Positions 34,178 through 42,464 of a stretch of DNA of 64,000 nt are shown one piece after another (within the stretch, counting starts at the first letter, position 1; each line of letters begins with the position of its first letter). Made by a program: the position numbers and the translations under genes. This DNA comes from Paraglaciecola mesophila. Lineage in GTDB: Bacteria; Pseudomonadota; Gammaproteobacteria; Enterobacterales; Alteromonadaceae. The DNA lies in contig NZ_CP047656.1 of the NCBI RefSeq assembly GCF_009906955.1, positions 4,277,001 through 4,341,000 on the forward strand, given 5' to 3'. The notes beneath the pieces are model-generated. The model was not told the DNA's origin, made no database searches, and saw only the letters and a program-made list of their open reading frames with translations.

Positions 34178-35551
34178 ATGTCAAACTTCTTATTTCCGAT
34201 CGAAACAACGTCACGTGAGCTAGATCATAAAATTCTTATGGCTATTCTTGCAGCTAAAAAAAAACGTAAAGTCATTGTTGGTGATCAGCAACTCATTCGC
34301 AATCTTTCTTACTTTGTAAAAAATGGTGTCTTTTATGGAAAGCATCTTTTTGGAAAACCAATGTTTTCTGATGATGCCTACTATAAGCGCTTAAAGCGCC
34401 ACGAATTTAACTTGGTACATCTAAATGAAGAGGGAGCTGTTTGGCCAGGAAATGAAGATGACTGGAAAATAATATTAGAACAAGCAGAGAGACCTTCAGT
34501 TTTAGAATCTAATGATTTCGTAGCTACTTGGGGGCAGTGGCAAGAAAAATTTAATAAAAATCGCGAGGTAACTAAAGCTACAGTTAAATGTACTGGGCAT
34601 CCTCGTTTTGATTTATATAACAAGAAATACAATGATTATTTTTCCAACGAAACTACGGCATTAAAAAAAGAGTTTGGAGATTTCATTCTAGTCAACACAG
34701 CATTTTCTTATTCTAACAATGGTGAAAACGGCGTTAAATTTATATTTAAAAAAACATTATCTTATGATGCTAAAAACTCTGAGCATCGCAATTATAGATT
34801 CAAACGATGGAAAAATCAGATGTTTTCAATAGCATCGATTGTTGAGCTTGTTAATCATTTAGCTTTAATTTATCCAAATAAAAATATAGTGCTTCGCCCC
34901 CATCCTAGTGAGAATAGTAAATATTATGAAGAAATTTTTCAGGGTGTAAATAACGTACATGTTAAGTATGAAGGGCCCGTAACTCCTTGGTTGTTGGCGT
35001 GCAAGCTATTAATCCATAATGGGTGTACGACGGCCATAGAAGCGACTTTAGCCGGAAAGCCTGTAGTCAACTTTTCCAATGGAAGTACAGACGATTACGA
35101 TGTATATCTTGCTAATATATGCGGTGTTACTTTGAATACGAATAAGCAAGTAACAGAGTTTATAGATAAAATTGAAACTGTTGAATATGAAGCTATTTTA
35201 AATGATCAAGAGAAAGCGCATTCACTTTTCGAAAATTTCCGAAGCATTGATACAGCGAACAATGTATTGAAGTTACTTGAAAAGGCAGACAAAGAAAAAC
35301 ATGAATCACGTGCAGTAGCAAATTTAACAATAATTAGCCTGTCGTTATTGCACAAGCTTTACTTATTCTCTAAATATTCCTATTTTATTTTCACGGGGCG
35401 CCGAGGAAATTATTTAGATTATAAAAAACGTTTTGAGTGCTTTGATAAAACCCAAATCGTCGAGAAGGTTTCCACGATGTCAAGGATACTAGGTTGCGAC
35501 GTTAAAGTTACTTACTGTAGCAAGCAGGTGTTTGTTGTAGAAAGCAACTGA
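34178..35551 (+). CDS. Surface carbohydrate biosynthesis protein (GT-B-like, TIGR04396-type)
   Basis: The 457-residue protein resembles the surface-carbohydrate biosynthesis family found in nonulosonic-acid loci. The likely sugar-nucleotide region is seen in NIVLRPHPSENSKYYEEIF near residue 235 and LLIHNGCTTAIEATLAGKPV near 275, which is the pattern of GT-B folds such as polysialyl- and CDP-glycerol-type transferases. No membrane segment is clear. It is probably a glycosyltransferase, but its reaction is unknown. Confidence 0.7.
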   Translation: MSNFLFPIETTSRELDHKILMAILAAKKKRKVIVGDQQLIRNLSYFVKNGVFYGKHLFGKPMFSDDAYYKRLKRHEFNLVHLNEEGAVWPGNEDDWKIILEQAERPSVLESNDFVATWGQWQEKFNKNREVTKATVKCTGHPRFDLYNKKYNDYFSNETTALKKEFGDFILVNTAFSYSNNGENGVKFIFKKTLSYDAKNSEHRNYRFKRWKNQMFSIASIVELVNHLALIYPNKNIVLRPHPSENSKYYEEIFQGVNNVHVKYEGPVTPWLLACKLLIHNGCTTAIEATLAGKPVVNFSNGSTDDYDVYLANICGVTLNTNKQVTEFIDKIETVEYEAILNDQEKAHSLFENFRSIDTANNVLKLLEKADKEKHESRAVANLTIISLSLLHKLYLFSKYSYFIFTGRRGNYLDYKKRFECFDKTQIVEKVSTMSRILGCDVKVTYCSKQVFVVESN

Positions 35552-36732
35552 TGATCCTGTCTAAAACTCCATTATATTACTTGATGGGCCTTTTTGCTGG
35601 CTTATTTATATGTAATCAAACTATAAAAACAGTCTTTAGGTTTGATCTCATCTACTTATATTTTTTTGTGCTAGTTTTTATCTCATCGCTTATATATATA
35701 GGAAAATTAATTAAAGGTGACGGAAAACTTAGTAAGCAAGTTTTTATATCTATTAGTTTTTTTTCTTCTATATTAATTTATGCATGTGTTTCTACTTATT
35801 ACATTGAATCACCAAATTATACAAATTTATTTGAAATTCTCGCTTGCTTTATTCTTTTTTTTAGCGCGAGGTGTGTTAATAAAGATTCGCTTAAAGTTAT
35901 TGTTTTTGTTGTCTTGTTATTTTCAGTTATTCAATCTTCAATGCTTATTTTAAATCGGTCTTATCTTTATAGTTCCGGTATTAATTATTTGCTTATGAGC
36001 TTTGTTGTAGCTCTTTCCACTTGCATCTGTGTTCCAGGAGTATTGCTAGCTAAGAGTATTAAAATTAAAATTCTTTTTATCGTAATAGCATTAATCAACT
36101 GGGTTGGACTATTATCGATGCAGTCACGGGCTGCTTTTATATTCGCTTTTTTTTACTTAATTATCTCCCCTTTATTTTTGTTGACGAACAAATCTAAAGC
36201 TATATACATTGCCACTTTATCTTTGCTTGGAATGTTAATTTTTTCCTACTTTTACAAAGAAATTATTGAGTTTTATCAAAATTCTGCTGTGTATGCTAGG
36301 ATGTTCGATTTAATCTCAAATTTTGAAAATGAACCTAGGTTAGACGTCTACGGCCGTGTTTACAATTCGCTTGGAGAGTTTTATTTAACTGGGTATGGCC
36401 TCGGAGAGACTACGCCTAATCTTTATAAATATACTAAAGATAAGTACCCACATAACTTTATACTTGAATTTTGGACTGAGTTCGGATTTTTGGGGCTGTT
36501 TTTCTCTCTATGGCTTTTGTTTATAGGTGTCAAAAGTTGCTTTTTCCTGAATTTTAATAAATATTATAATGCTGTCGCAGTCACAATGTATTTGTTCTTT
36601 TTAATGAATTTTATGAAATCTTTTACAATTTATGATTCAGCAATATTGTTTTTTTTGACAGGGGTTATATGTACAAATATTAGAACTTCCTCTTCCTCTG
36701 CTAGTATATACTTAAAAGAGAGCGCTGCGTGA
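35551..36732 (+). CDS. O-antigen/EPS polymerase (Wzy-like)
   Basis: The 393-residue protein is almost entirely hydrophobic with about 11 membrane segments. A larger periplasmic loop near residues 240-295 contains the typical Wzy/ligase-like GYGLGETTPNLY and PHNFILEFWTEFGFLGLFFS stretches (PHN...E motif of Wzy_C). It would polymerise lipid-linked repeat units in the periplasm. It overlaps its upstream neighbour by one base and the next gene by four. Codon use is very AT-rich. Confidence 0.82.
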   Translation: MILSKTPLYYLMGLFAGLFICNQTIKTVFRFDLIYLYFFVLVFISSLIYIGKLIKGDGKLSKQVFISISFFSSILIYACVSTYYIESPNYTNLFEILACFILFFSARCVNKDSLKVIVFVVLLFSVIQSSMLILNRSYLYSSGINYLLMSFVVALSTCICVPGVLLAKSIKIKILFIVIALINWVGLLSMQSRAAFIFAFFYLIISPLFLLTNKSKAIYIATLSLLGMLIFSYFYKEIIEFYQNSAVYARMFDLISNFENEPRLDVYGRVYNSLGEFYLTGYGLGETTPNLYKYTKDKYPHNFILEFWTEFGFLGLFFSLWLLFIGVKSCFFLNFNKYYNAVAVTMYLFFLMNFMKSFTIYDSAILFFLTGVICTNIRTSSSSASIYLKESAA

Positions 36733-37631
36733 TTGAGTACTTTGATGTAACAGTTGTGATACCTACTAGGAATAGAGCCTCCATGTTGATTAGGGCACTG
36801 AGGTCCATTAACGAACAAACCGTCATTCCAAAGCAAGTTGTTGTTATCGACGATAATTCCGATTTACCTCTAGACAAAAATTTCTTTGATATCTTTTCTA
36901 ACCTACAGGTCGATTATATTTATAATGTTCAAAGCATAGGTGGGTCGGCAACCAGAAACTTAGGCCTGAAAAAAGCTAATACTAATTACGTATCTTTTTT
37001 GGATGATGATGACGCGTGGAGCCCAGATTATTTGAGGAATGTGAAGTTAGTTGCTGATTCTATTGGCGACAGACCTGCAGGATTTTATTCATCAAAAACA
37101 TTTGTTTTATCAAATTCGTTACAACATGTCCTCAAGAAGAATATCGCGAATAGACATGTAGTTTTAGAAGATTTACTGTGTGGAAATATCATTGGCGGGA
37201 CATCTTCTGTAACATTAAATAGGCTAGCACTAGAGAGAGTTAATGGGTTTGATGAGAATTTACCCGCTCTACAGGATTACGATTTTTGGTTGGCTCTAGC
37301 TTTAGCAGGTGTTAGTTTCTACCCAAGCGAGAATTCCCATATGATCTACACTATTAACGTAAACCATGGTCAAATAAGTAGTAACTTTAATAATCACATT
37401 CGAGCCTCTCAAATTATTAAAAGCAAATTATTAGGCCGTATACCGACGAAATCTTGCGCTAAATTACACGCGTCTCTTGATTATAGCGTTGCGAAAGCAG
37501 TTCATCGAAGAAATTATATAAAGTCGCTACCGATGATATTTCGTATGCTTGTTAAACATCGCAGAGCTAAAGGTGTGCTGTTGTTAATACCTTACCACGC
37601 GATGAATTTCTTTGGGATATATTCGACGTGA
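36729..37631 (+). CDS. Family 2 glycosyltransferase
   Basis: The 300-residue protein has the GT2 opening VTVVIPTRNRASMLIRALRS, the substrate region VVIDDNSD near residue 38 and the metal motif SFLDDDDAWSPDYL near 91. The acceptor region LPALQDYDFWLALALAG lies near 178. The start is GTG overlapping the wzy-like stop (GTGA), which suggests coupled translation. It probably adds one residue of the repeat unit at the cytoplasmic face. Confidence 0.88.
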   Translation: MIEYFDVTVVIPTRNRASMLIRALRSINEQTVIPKQVVVIDDNSDLPLDKNFFDIFSNLQVDYIYNVQSIGGSATRNLGLKKANTNYVSFLDDDDAWSPDYLRNVKLVADSIGDRPAGFYSSKTFVLSNSLQHVLKKNIANRHVVLEDLLCGNIIGGTSSVTLNRLALERVNGFDENLPALQDYDFWLALALAGVSFYPSENSHMIYTINVNHGQISSNFNNHIRASQIIKSKLLGRIPTKSCAKLHASLDYSVAKAVHRRNYIKSLPMIFRMLVKHRRAKGVLLLIPYHAMNFFGIYST

Positions 37632-38932
37632 AACTTTCATTAGTTTCAAATTTAATTAAAAAAGTAACTAATGGAAATAAGATGCATGCAGTGCTTCTTT
37701 CTAATAGTGCAATTACTTTTTTTTTCAAATTAGTATCATCGGTCATAAGTTTTTTTTTACTAGCTCTTATAACAAAAAGCTTAGGTGCAGAACTTTCAGG
37801 GTATTACTTTTTATTTATCGCTACTCTTTTGTTTCTTAATTCGATATCTTCGCTTGGAATGAATAATATTCTGGTAAAGCTAATTGCTGTTAATCTCGAT
37901 TATTCAAAGCAGAGCTCAATCTTTTTCGTTTTATTAAAATATATTCTGATTTCGTCGTTTTTAGTGTCAGTTGTTTTAATATTGTATAAGCTCATCTTAG
38001 GTTTTAGTTTTTTTAGTGGTGGGAGAATTAGTGAATACTTGGTACTCCTTGCTATTGTTCTGCCTGCATACTCTCTAAAGTTGCTTTTTTCATCATATTA
38101 TCAAGCCAAAAATAGAGTGTTTTTGTCTATGTTCTCTTTTGGTTTAGGGTATCAATGTTTACTCTTTTTACTTCTTGTAGTTCTTGAACCCACAAGTGTA
38201 AGAGACGTATTGTTACTTTTTGTGTTATCAGTATATATAATTCTTATTTTTATTTTTTTTATTTTTCTACGTGACTCTCATTTAGTCAAAGTAAACCAAG
38301 GATTTCGCGAAACGTTTACGATGTCCTTCCCTCTTCTCGTTTCGCAGGTTGTAAGCCAGATGTCTATATTTGTCGTTCAATTCATTTTAGCTGAATATTC
38401 TAGCCCAACTGATTTAAGCTATTTTTCGGTATGCCAAAGGATTTCTATACTGTTAAGTTTTCTTGTAATAGCAATTAATCGTGTTATCTCACCTATGTTC
38501 GCTAAAGTTTGTGATAAAAAAAGCACCGAAGAATTGCAAAGCTTAATTATTTTTTCAAATCGTTTACTTTTTATGTTTTCTTTTCCTTTATTTACTTTAA
38601 TTATTGTTTTTGGTGAAAATATACTAGAGCTTTTCGGTCCTCAGTTTATTGATGCGTATCCCACGCTTTTAGTCATATTGTCCGCACAGTTCTTAGCTTC
38701 TTTAATAGGTACAATGAATTTTTTATTGCAAATGAGTGGGCATCAGAAACAATTTTCGTTGTCTGTAATATATTGTTCATTATTTAGTTTTCTCTTAGCT
38801 ATAATTTTGATACCTAACTTTGGCTTATCGGGGGCAGCTTTGACTACGTTTGTTTCATTAACATCTGTTAGTTTAGTTTCCTGTTTTGTTGTGCTTAGAA
38901 AGCTTAAGGTTAACCCGTTTAAGATTTATTAA
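37628..38932 (+). CDS. Oligosaccharide flippase (Wzx-like)
   Basis: The 434-residue protein has 12 or more membrane segments in the MATE/PST flippase layout. It opens with SAITFFFKLVSSVISFFLLA and GAELSGYYFLFIATL, typical of Wzx. It should move the lipid-linked repeat unit across the inner membrane for the Wzy-like polymerase. The GTG start overlaps the preceding stop. A hairpin terminator follows about 130 bases downstream. Confidence 0.88.
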   Translation: MKLSLVSNLIKKVTNGNKMHAVLLSNSAITFFFKLVSSVISFFLLALITKSLGAELSGYYFLFIATLLFLNSISSLGMNNILVKLIAVNLDYSKQSSIFFVLLKYILISSFLVSVVLILYKLILGFSFFSGGRISEYLVLLAIVLPAYSLKLLFSSYYQAKNRVFLSMFSFGLGYQCLLFLLLVVLEPTSVRDVLLLFVLSVYIILIFIFFIFLRDSHLVKVNQGFRETFTMSFPLLVSQVVSQMSIFVVQFILAEYSSPTDLSYFSVCQRISILLSFLVIAINRVISPMFAKVCDKKSTEELQSLIIFSNRLLFMFSFPLFTLIIVFGENILELFGPQFIDAYPTLLVILSAQFLASLIGTMNFLLQMSGHQKQFSLSVIYCSLFSFLLAIILIPNFGLSGAALTTFVSLTSVSLVSCFVVLRKLKVNPFKIY

Positions 38933-39065
38933 AAATTTATGACTAAACTCTCGCCTAATGCAGTTTTTATGAGTTTTACGTCAATGATAATCTATAGAGA
39001 AAACCAAAATAGCAGTGGATAGTACTTGGGGATAGAATTACAACAATTTAAGTTTTTTATTGATA

Positions 39066-39105
39066 AGGTTGACGTTGCTTCTGTATAAACGTCAACCTGT
39101 TTTAA
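39066..39105 (+). terminator. Terminator after the wzx-like gene
   Basis: AGGTTGACGTT and AACGTCAACCT form a perfect 11-bp stem with an 11-base loop, followed by GTTTTAATAA. It closes the main polysaccharide gene block; the region 38933-39301 otherwise holds no gene. Confidence 0.8.
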
Positions 39106-39301
39106 TAATAGTTGTGAGATTTTTGACGTTTTGTCATCTGAAAACGAAAGTGCTCACAAATCTTATAATATTAAGCTTTTTAGAGTTTCCTTGAAAATTT
39201 TTGGTGTCAGGCTTTTGAAACATCTGCTGTTAGCAAAGTCAAAGGGTTTAAGGTACACATGTTATCTGTAATAAAAATATACCTGAAAAAGGGGTTTTAA
39301 T

Positions 39302-40165
39302 ATGGCGTCGAAAGGCTTTATGGACATTGGTGCCGACGTGGCGATAATCATGTCAGTATACATTAATGATAAGTTACCAGAAGTTAAACTTGCCGTAGAT
39401 AGCATACTTGATCAAAGCTACCCATGCGACCTTTTTGTTATAGCTGATGGCCCGATTCAAAGTGACATAGATGTTTATTTCTCCCAGTTAATAGAAGAGC
39501 GAACCTGTTCCAAAGAAGGACGGTTCAATTTTACACGTAGAGCTGAGAATAAAGGGCTTGCTGAGTCTTTGAATGAATTAATTGATACCGTTCTTGGTAA
39601 TAAAGTTGGTTATAAATATATCGGGCGTATGGATGCGGATGATATTTCGGAGCTTAACAGAGTTGCAATGCAGGTAGAGTGTCTGGAAAAAAATACAGCT
39701 ATTGATGTGTTAGGCACTGGATGTAGAGAATTTTCTTCGTCAAGCTCTGAACTGTTTGAAAAGACATTGCCGAAAGATAATTCAATTTTAAAGAGAGATA
39801 TAATTAAGAGGTGCCCGTTTATTCATCCGTCAGTTATGTTCCGTTCCGCCATATTCGAAGATGGAGTAAGGTACCCAATCGATACCAAACTAACAGAGGA
39901 TTATGCGCTTTGGGTCGAGTTAGCTGCAAGGGGGTATGGCTTCGGAAATATTCCTGATTTTTTGATTAGGTATCGATTCGAAGACTCCGTACTTAAACGT
40001 CGTAAAGGGCTGGCTAAAGCAAATTCAGAGTTTTTAGCTAGATTAGATGCGATGGAAAAGCTAGATTGCCGAACAGTTAGAAATGTATTTTTTGCGTTTG
40101 GAATATGGGGGTTACGGTTGCTTCCGACAGGTGTTGCACGTATCGCTTATCAAATTTTGAGGTAA
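39302..40165 (+). CDS. Family 2 glycosyltransferase
   Basis: The 287-residue protein is a GT-A/GT2 enzyme with VAIIMSVYINDKLPEVKLAV near residue 14, RAENKGLAESLNELI near 80 and the metal motif YIGRMDADDISE near 108. The region KLTEDYALWVELAARGYG near 200 is the usual acceptor-site helix. AGGGG precedes the ATG. It stands apart from the block ending in wzx, with about 370 bases before it and 335 after. Confidence 0.87.
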   Translation: MASKGFMDIGADVAIIMSVYINDKLPEVKLAVDSILDQSYPCDLFVIADGPIQSDIDVYFSQLIEERTCSKEGRFNFTRRAENKGLAESLNELIDTVLGNKVGYKYIGRMDADDISELNRVAMQVECLEKNTAIDVLGTGCREFSSSSSELFEKTLPKDNSILKRDIIKRCPFIHPSVMFRSAIFEDGVRYPIDTKLTEDYALWVELAARGYGFGNIPDFLIRYRFEDSVLKRRKGLAKANSEFLARLDAMEKLDCRTVRNVFFAFGIWGLRLLPTGVARIAYQILR

Positions 40166-40500
40166 CTCCTGTTAGAGCGACGATTTGGTGGTTAAAATAT
40201 TCATTTGTAAAGGGGCTATTTCACTAAATAGGCGCTTTATTGTTGGACTTGTTTAACGTTTACCTTTCAAGTAAATAAACTGATTAATAACGCCTAGCAC
40301 CAAACACCGTTTTTAACGTTAAGTTAACTTGTACTACTACTGCCATGTCGGAAATTAAGGTTGAAAGTTGTACTGATCATCAGAGATACACTAGTTTATT
40401 CACAAGTGTTTTTGATGAGTAATATATTTCCACATCTTCGTAGTGATTCCTTCATAAATTGCATGCTACAATAGTCGAAGAATATTTTTGGAGATATACA
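40166..40500. other. Intergenic region before the wecA-like gene
   Basis: About 335 AT-rich bases have no plausible gene. They probably hold the promoter of the wecA-like gene; I see no clear operator. Confidence 0.5.
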
Positions 40501-41568
40501 ATGGATTTTATATCTGGGGATTACAACTCAGTGTTTGTGTGGGCGTTCGCTGTAGCCTGTTTGTCTATTGTAGGTTTGCGGCCGTTAGCTGCCAATATCG
40601 GGTTAGTGGATAGGCCGTGTGAGCGTAAGCGTCATTTAGGGGAAATTCCATTAATCGGCGGTATCGCGATCTATTTTACTGTCTTGATTGTGTCGCAGGT
40701 ATTTTTACCTGAGTCACAGCTGGTTAATCTGTATATGATTTCTTGCTCGTTCATGGTGTTAATTGGCGCGTTGGATGACTTTTACGATGTGAGCGCAAAA
40801 GTGCGTTTGGTTGCTCAGCTGTTGATCGCGTCGATTTTAGTGCTTGGGGCAGGGCATGCGCTTTATGATATGGGTGACTTGCTTGGTTTTGGTAATGTCA
40901 ATTTGGGTATTTTTGCCTTACCTGTAACGTTACTCGCTGTGGCGACTGCGATTAATGCGTTCAACATGACTGATGGTATTGATGGCTTAGTTGGCGTGTT
41001 AGGTGTCGTGACTTTTAGCAGTTTATGTGTGCTATTTTACTGGGCAAATAACGTCGATTTATTCACTATTTCGGCCATTTTTGTTGCAGCATTATCGGCC
41101 TTTTTATTGTTCAACTTAGGCGGACTTAGGCAGTTCTTCGGTAAAATTTTCATGGGCGATGCGGGTAGCATGATGATCGGCCTCAGTGTCATTTGGCTTT
41201 TGGTGCTAGGCACCCAGGACGGCACGGCAAGCTTTAGGCCCGTCACTGCGCTGTGGATTATTGCGGTACCTTTAATGGATATGTTTGCCGTGATGCACCG
41301 CCGAGTGAAAAAAGGTAAATCACCCTTATCTGCAGACCGTGATCATTTACATCATATATTTATGCGTTTTGGTTTCTCATCGGTACAAGCTCTGTTTACC
41401 ATTGGCTCTATTGCTATGTTAATGGCCGGGTTTGGTTTAGCGGGTGAGTATTACGGTATACCTGAAGTGGTAATGCTAGGTTTATTTATTGGGATATTTG
41501 TCTTATATGATTACTCCTTTATTCATGTGTGGAAGATGTCTCGCTTTTTCAGACGCAGTACAAACTAA
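40501..41568 (+). CDS. Undecaprenyl-phosphate sugar-1-phosphate transferase (WecA-like)
   Basis: This 355-residue membrane protein belongs to the WecA/MraY family and should start glycan assembly by moving GlcNAc-1-phosphate (or a similar sugar phosphate) to undecaprenyl phosphate. Family motifs are all present: ALDDFYDVSAKVRLVAQ near residue 95, INAFNMTDGIDGLVG near 150, KIFMGDAGSMM near 215 and DRDHLHHIFMRFG near 278. About 11 membrane helices are visible. The ATG at 40501 follows GGAGA; the upstream in-frame start lacks such a site. A terminator follows. Confidence 0.93.
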   Translation: MDFISGDYNSVFVWAFAVACLSIVGLRPLAANIGLVDRPCERKRHLGEIPLIGGIAIYFTVLIVSQVFLPESQLVNLYMISCSFMVLIGALDDFYDVSAKVRLVAQLLIASILVLGAGHALYDMGDLLGFGNVNLGIFALPVTLLAVATAINAFNMTDGIDGLVGVLGVVTFSSLCVLFYWANNVDLFTISAIFVAALSAFLLFNLGGLRQFFGKIFMGDAGSMMIGLSVIWLLVLGTQDGTASFRPVTALWIIAVPLMDMFAVMHRRVKKGKSPLSADRDHLHHIFMRFGFSSVQALFTIGSIAMLMAGFGLAGEYYGIPEVVMLGLFIGIFVLYDYSFIHVWKMSRFFRRSTN

Positions 41569-41628
41569 GTAATGTTAGTTATAGTTTTCCTAGATTTAAC
41601 TAACTAATTCATTCCTGTATGATTTTTT

Positions 41629-41659
41629 AAGCCCTTCGTCTTTGACTTAGGGCTTTTTT
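41629..41659 (+). terminator. Terminator after the wecA-like gene
   Basis: AAGCCCT and AGGGCTT form a 7-bp stem with a 13-base loop, followed by a T run, about 60 bp after the stop codon. Confidence 0.78.
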
Positions 41660-41947
41660 ATTGGCATTGCATTAGCGATTTGGGCATGAATGCTTTTACC
41701 CATCGAAATTGAGCTGACTCACCTCCTAGAAGCATCTGAACTGCTAAACAAGGACGATGCTTAGAGCGCTCTTTTATAGCGCGCAATTTCGGCGCAAGGC
41801 TCAAACTATTCCTCCGTGATTTCTCTTGTGATGTTCATTTACCCTCACTTGCTGTTTATTTGTAAGACATAATTTCGAGATGCCACTTTTGTATCCACGT
41901 GGCTGAATACCAACTGTTATTTGGCACGCACTCGAAGCTTGGCTTAA

Positions 41948-42209
41948 TACCAATTCCATTAAATAATTAACCACTCAGCGAAAATTTAAAAGGACTTAAT
42001 CAAGACGCTTAAATGAAGTAATAGTGGTGCTTTTTCGAGTTTGAGCAACGCAGAGTAAGTCCTTTTAAATTCGCCCAAAGGGAATTCCCCAGCGGGTTTT
42101 GCACTACGTTCTCGGTATTTGAAAGGGAACAACCATTACTACACACCGACGCCTTGTTCAAAACCCGCTGGATGAACTCTGAGAGGCCAATTATTTAATG
42201 GATTTGGTA
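41948..42209. mobile_element. MITE-like inverted-repeat element, copy 3 (full length)
   Basis: This 262-bp copy has the best-kept ends: TACCAATTCCATTAAATAAT on the left and a matching inverted end finishing at ATGGATTTGGTA. The inner hairpins match copy 2 in place and design: GCGAAAATTTAAAAGGACTTA with TAAGTCCTTTTAAATTCGC, and CCAGCGGGTTTT with AAAACCCGCTGG around TTGAAAGGGAAC. Stem changes tend to be paired between the two arms. It lies between the convergent wecA-like and yjbH genes and has no open frame. Confidence 0.85.
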
Positions 42210-42330
42210 TAATTGGTCAGGTGATTTGGGGAATACGTTATTTGTCGGTTGGAATTGGTACTAGAGGGGAACGGAATGAGAACAACCAGCAGTCTCTATG
42301 TTAGGAGTGAGAGTTTTCTAATTAAAATAA

Positions 42331-42413
42331 CGTGAACAGTCAGCTGCTGGCTAGCGGCTTACTGTTCACGTGATGATGGTTGTTTTGTTAGCCCTTATTT
42401 AAAGGGCTAACAA
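42331..42413. repeat. Two hairpin-forming inverted repeats downstream of yjbH
   Basis: CGTGAACAGT (42331-42340) pairs perfectly with ACTGTTCACG (42361-42370). TTGTTAGCCCTT (42385-42396) pairs perfectly with AAGGGCTAACAA (42402-42413). Neither is followed by a strong T run, so they may be weak terminators or mRNA-end stabilisers for the yjb operon, which ends at 42465. Confidence 0.7.
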
Positions 42414-42464
42414 GTTAAGTTTAATGCTCTTTCTTATTGCTTAACCTGAGTTTACGCCTGAACA

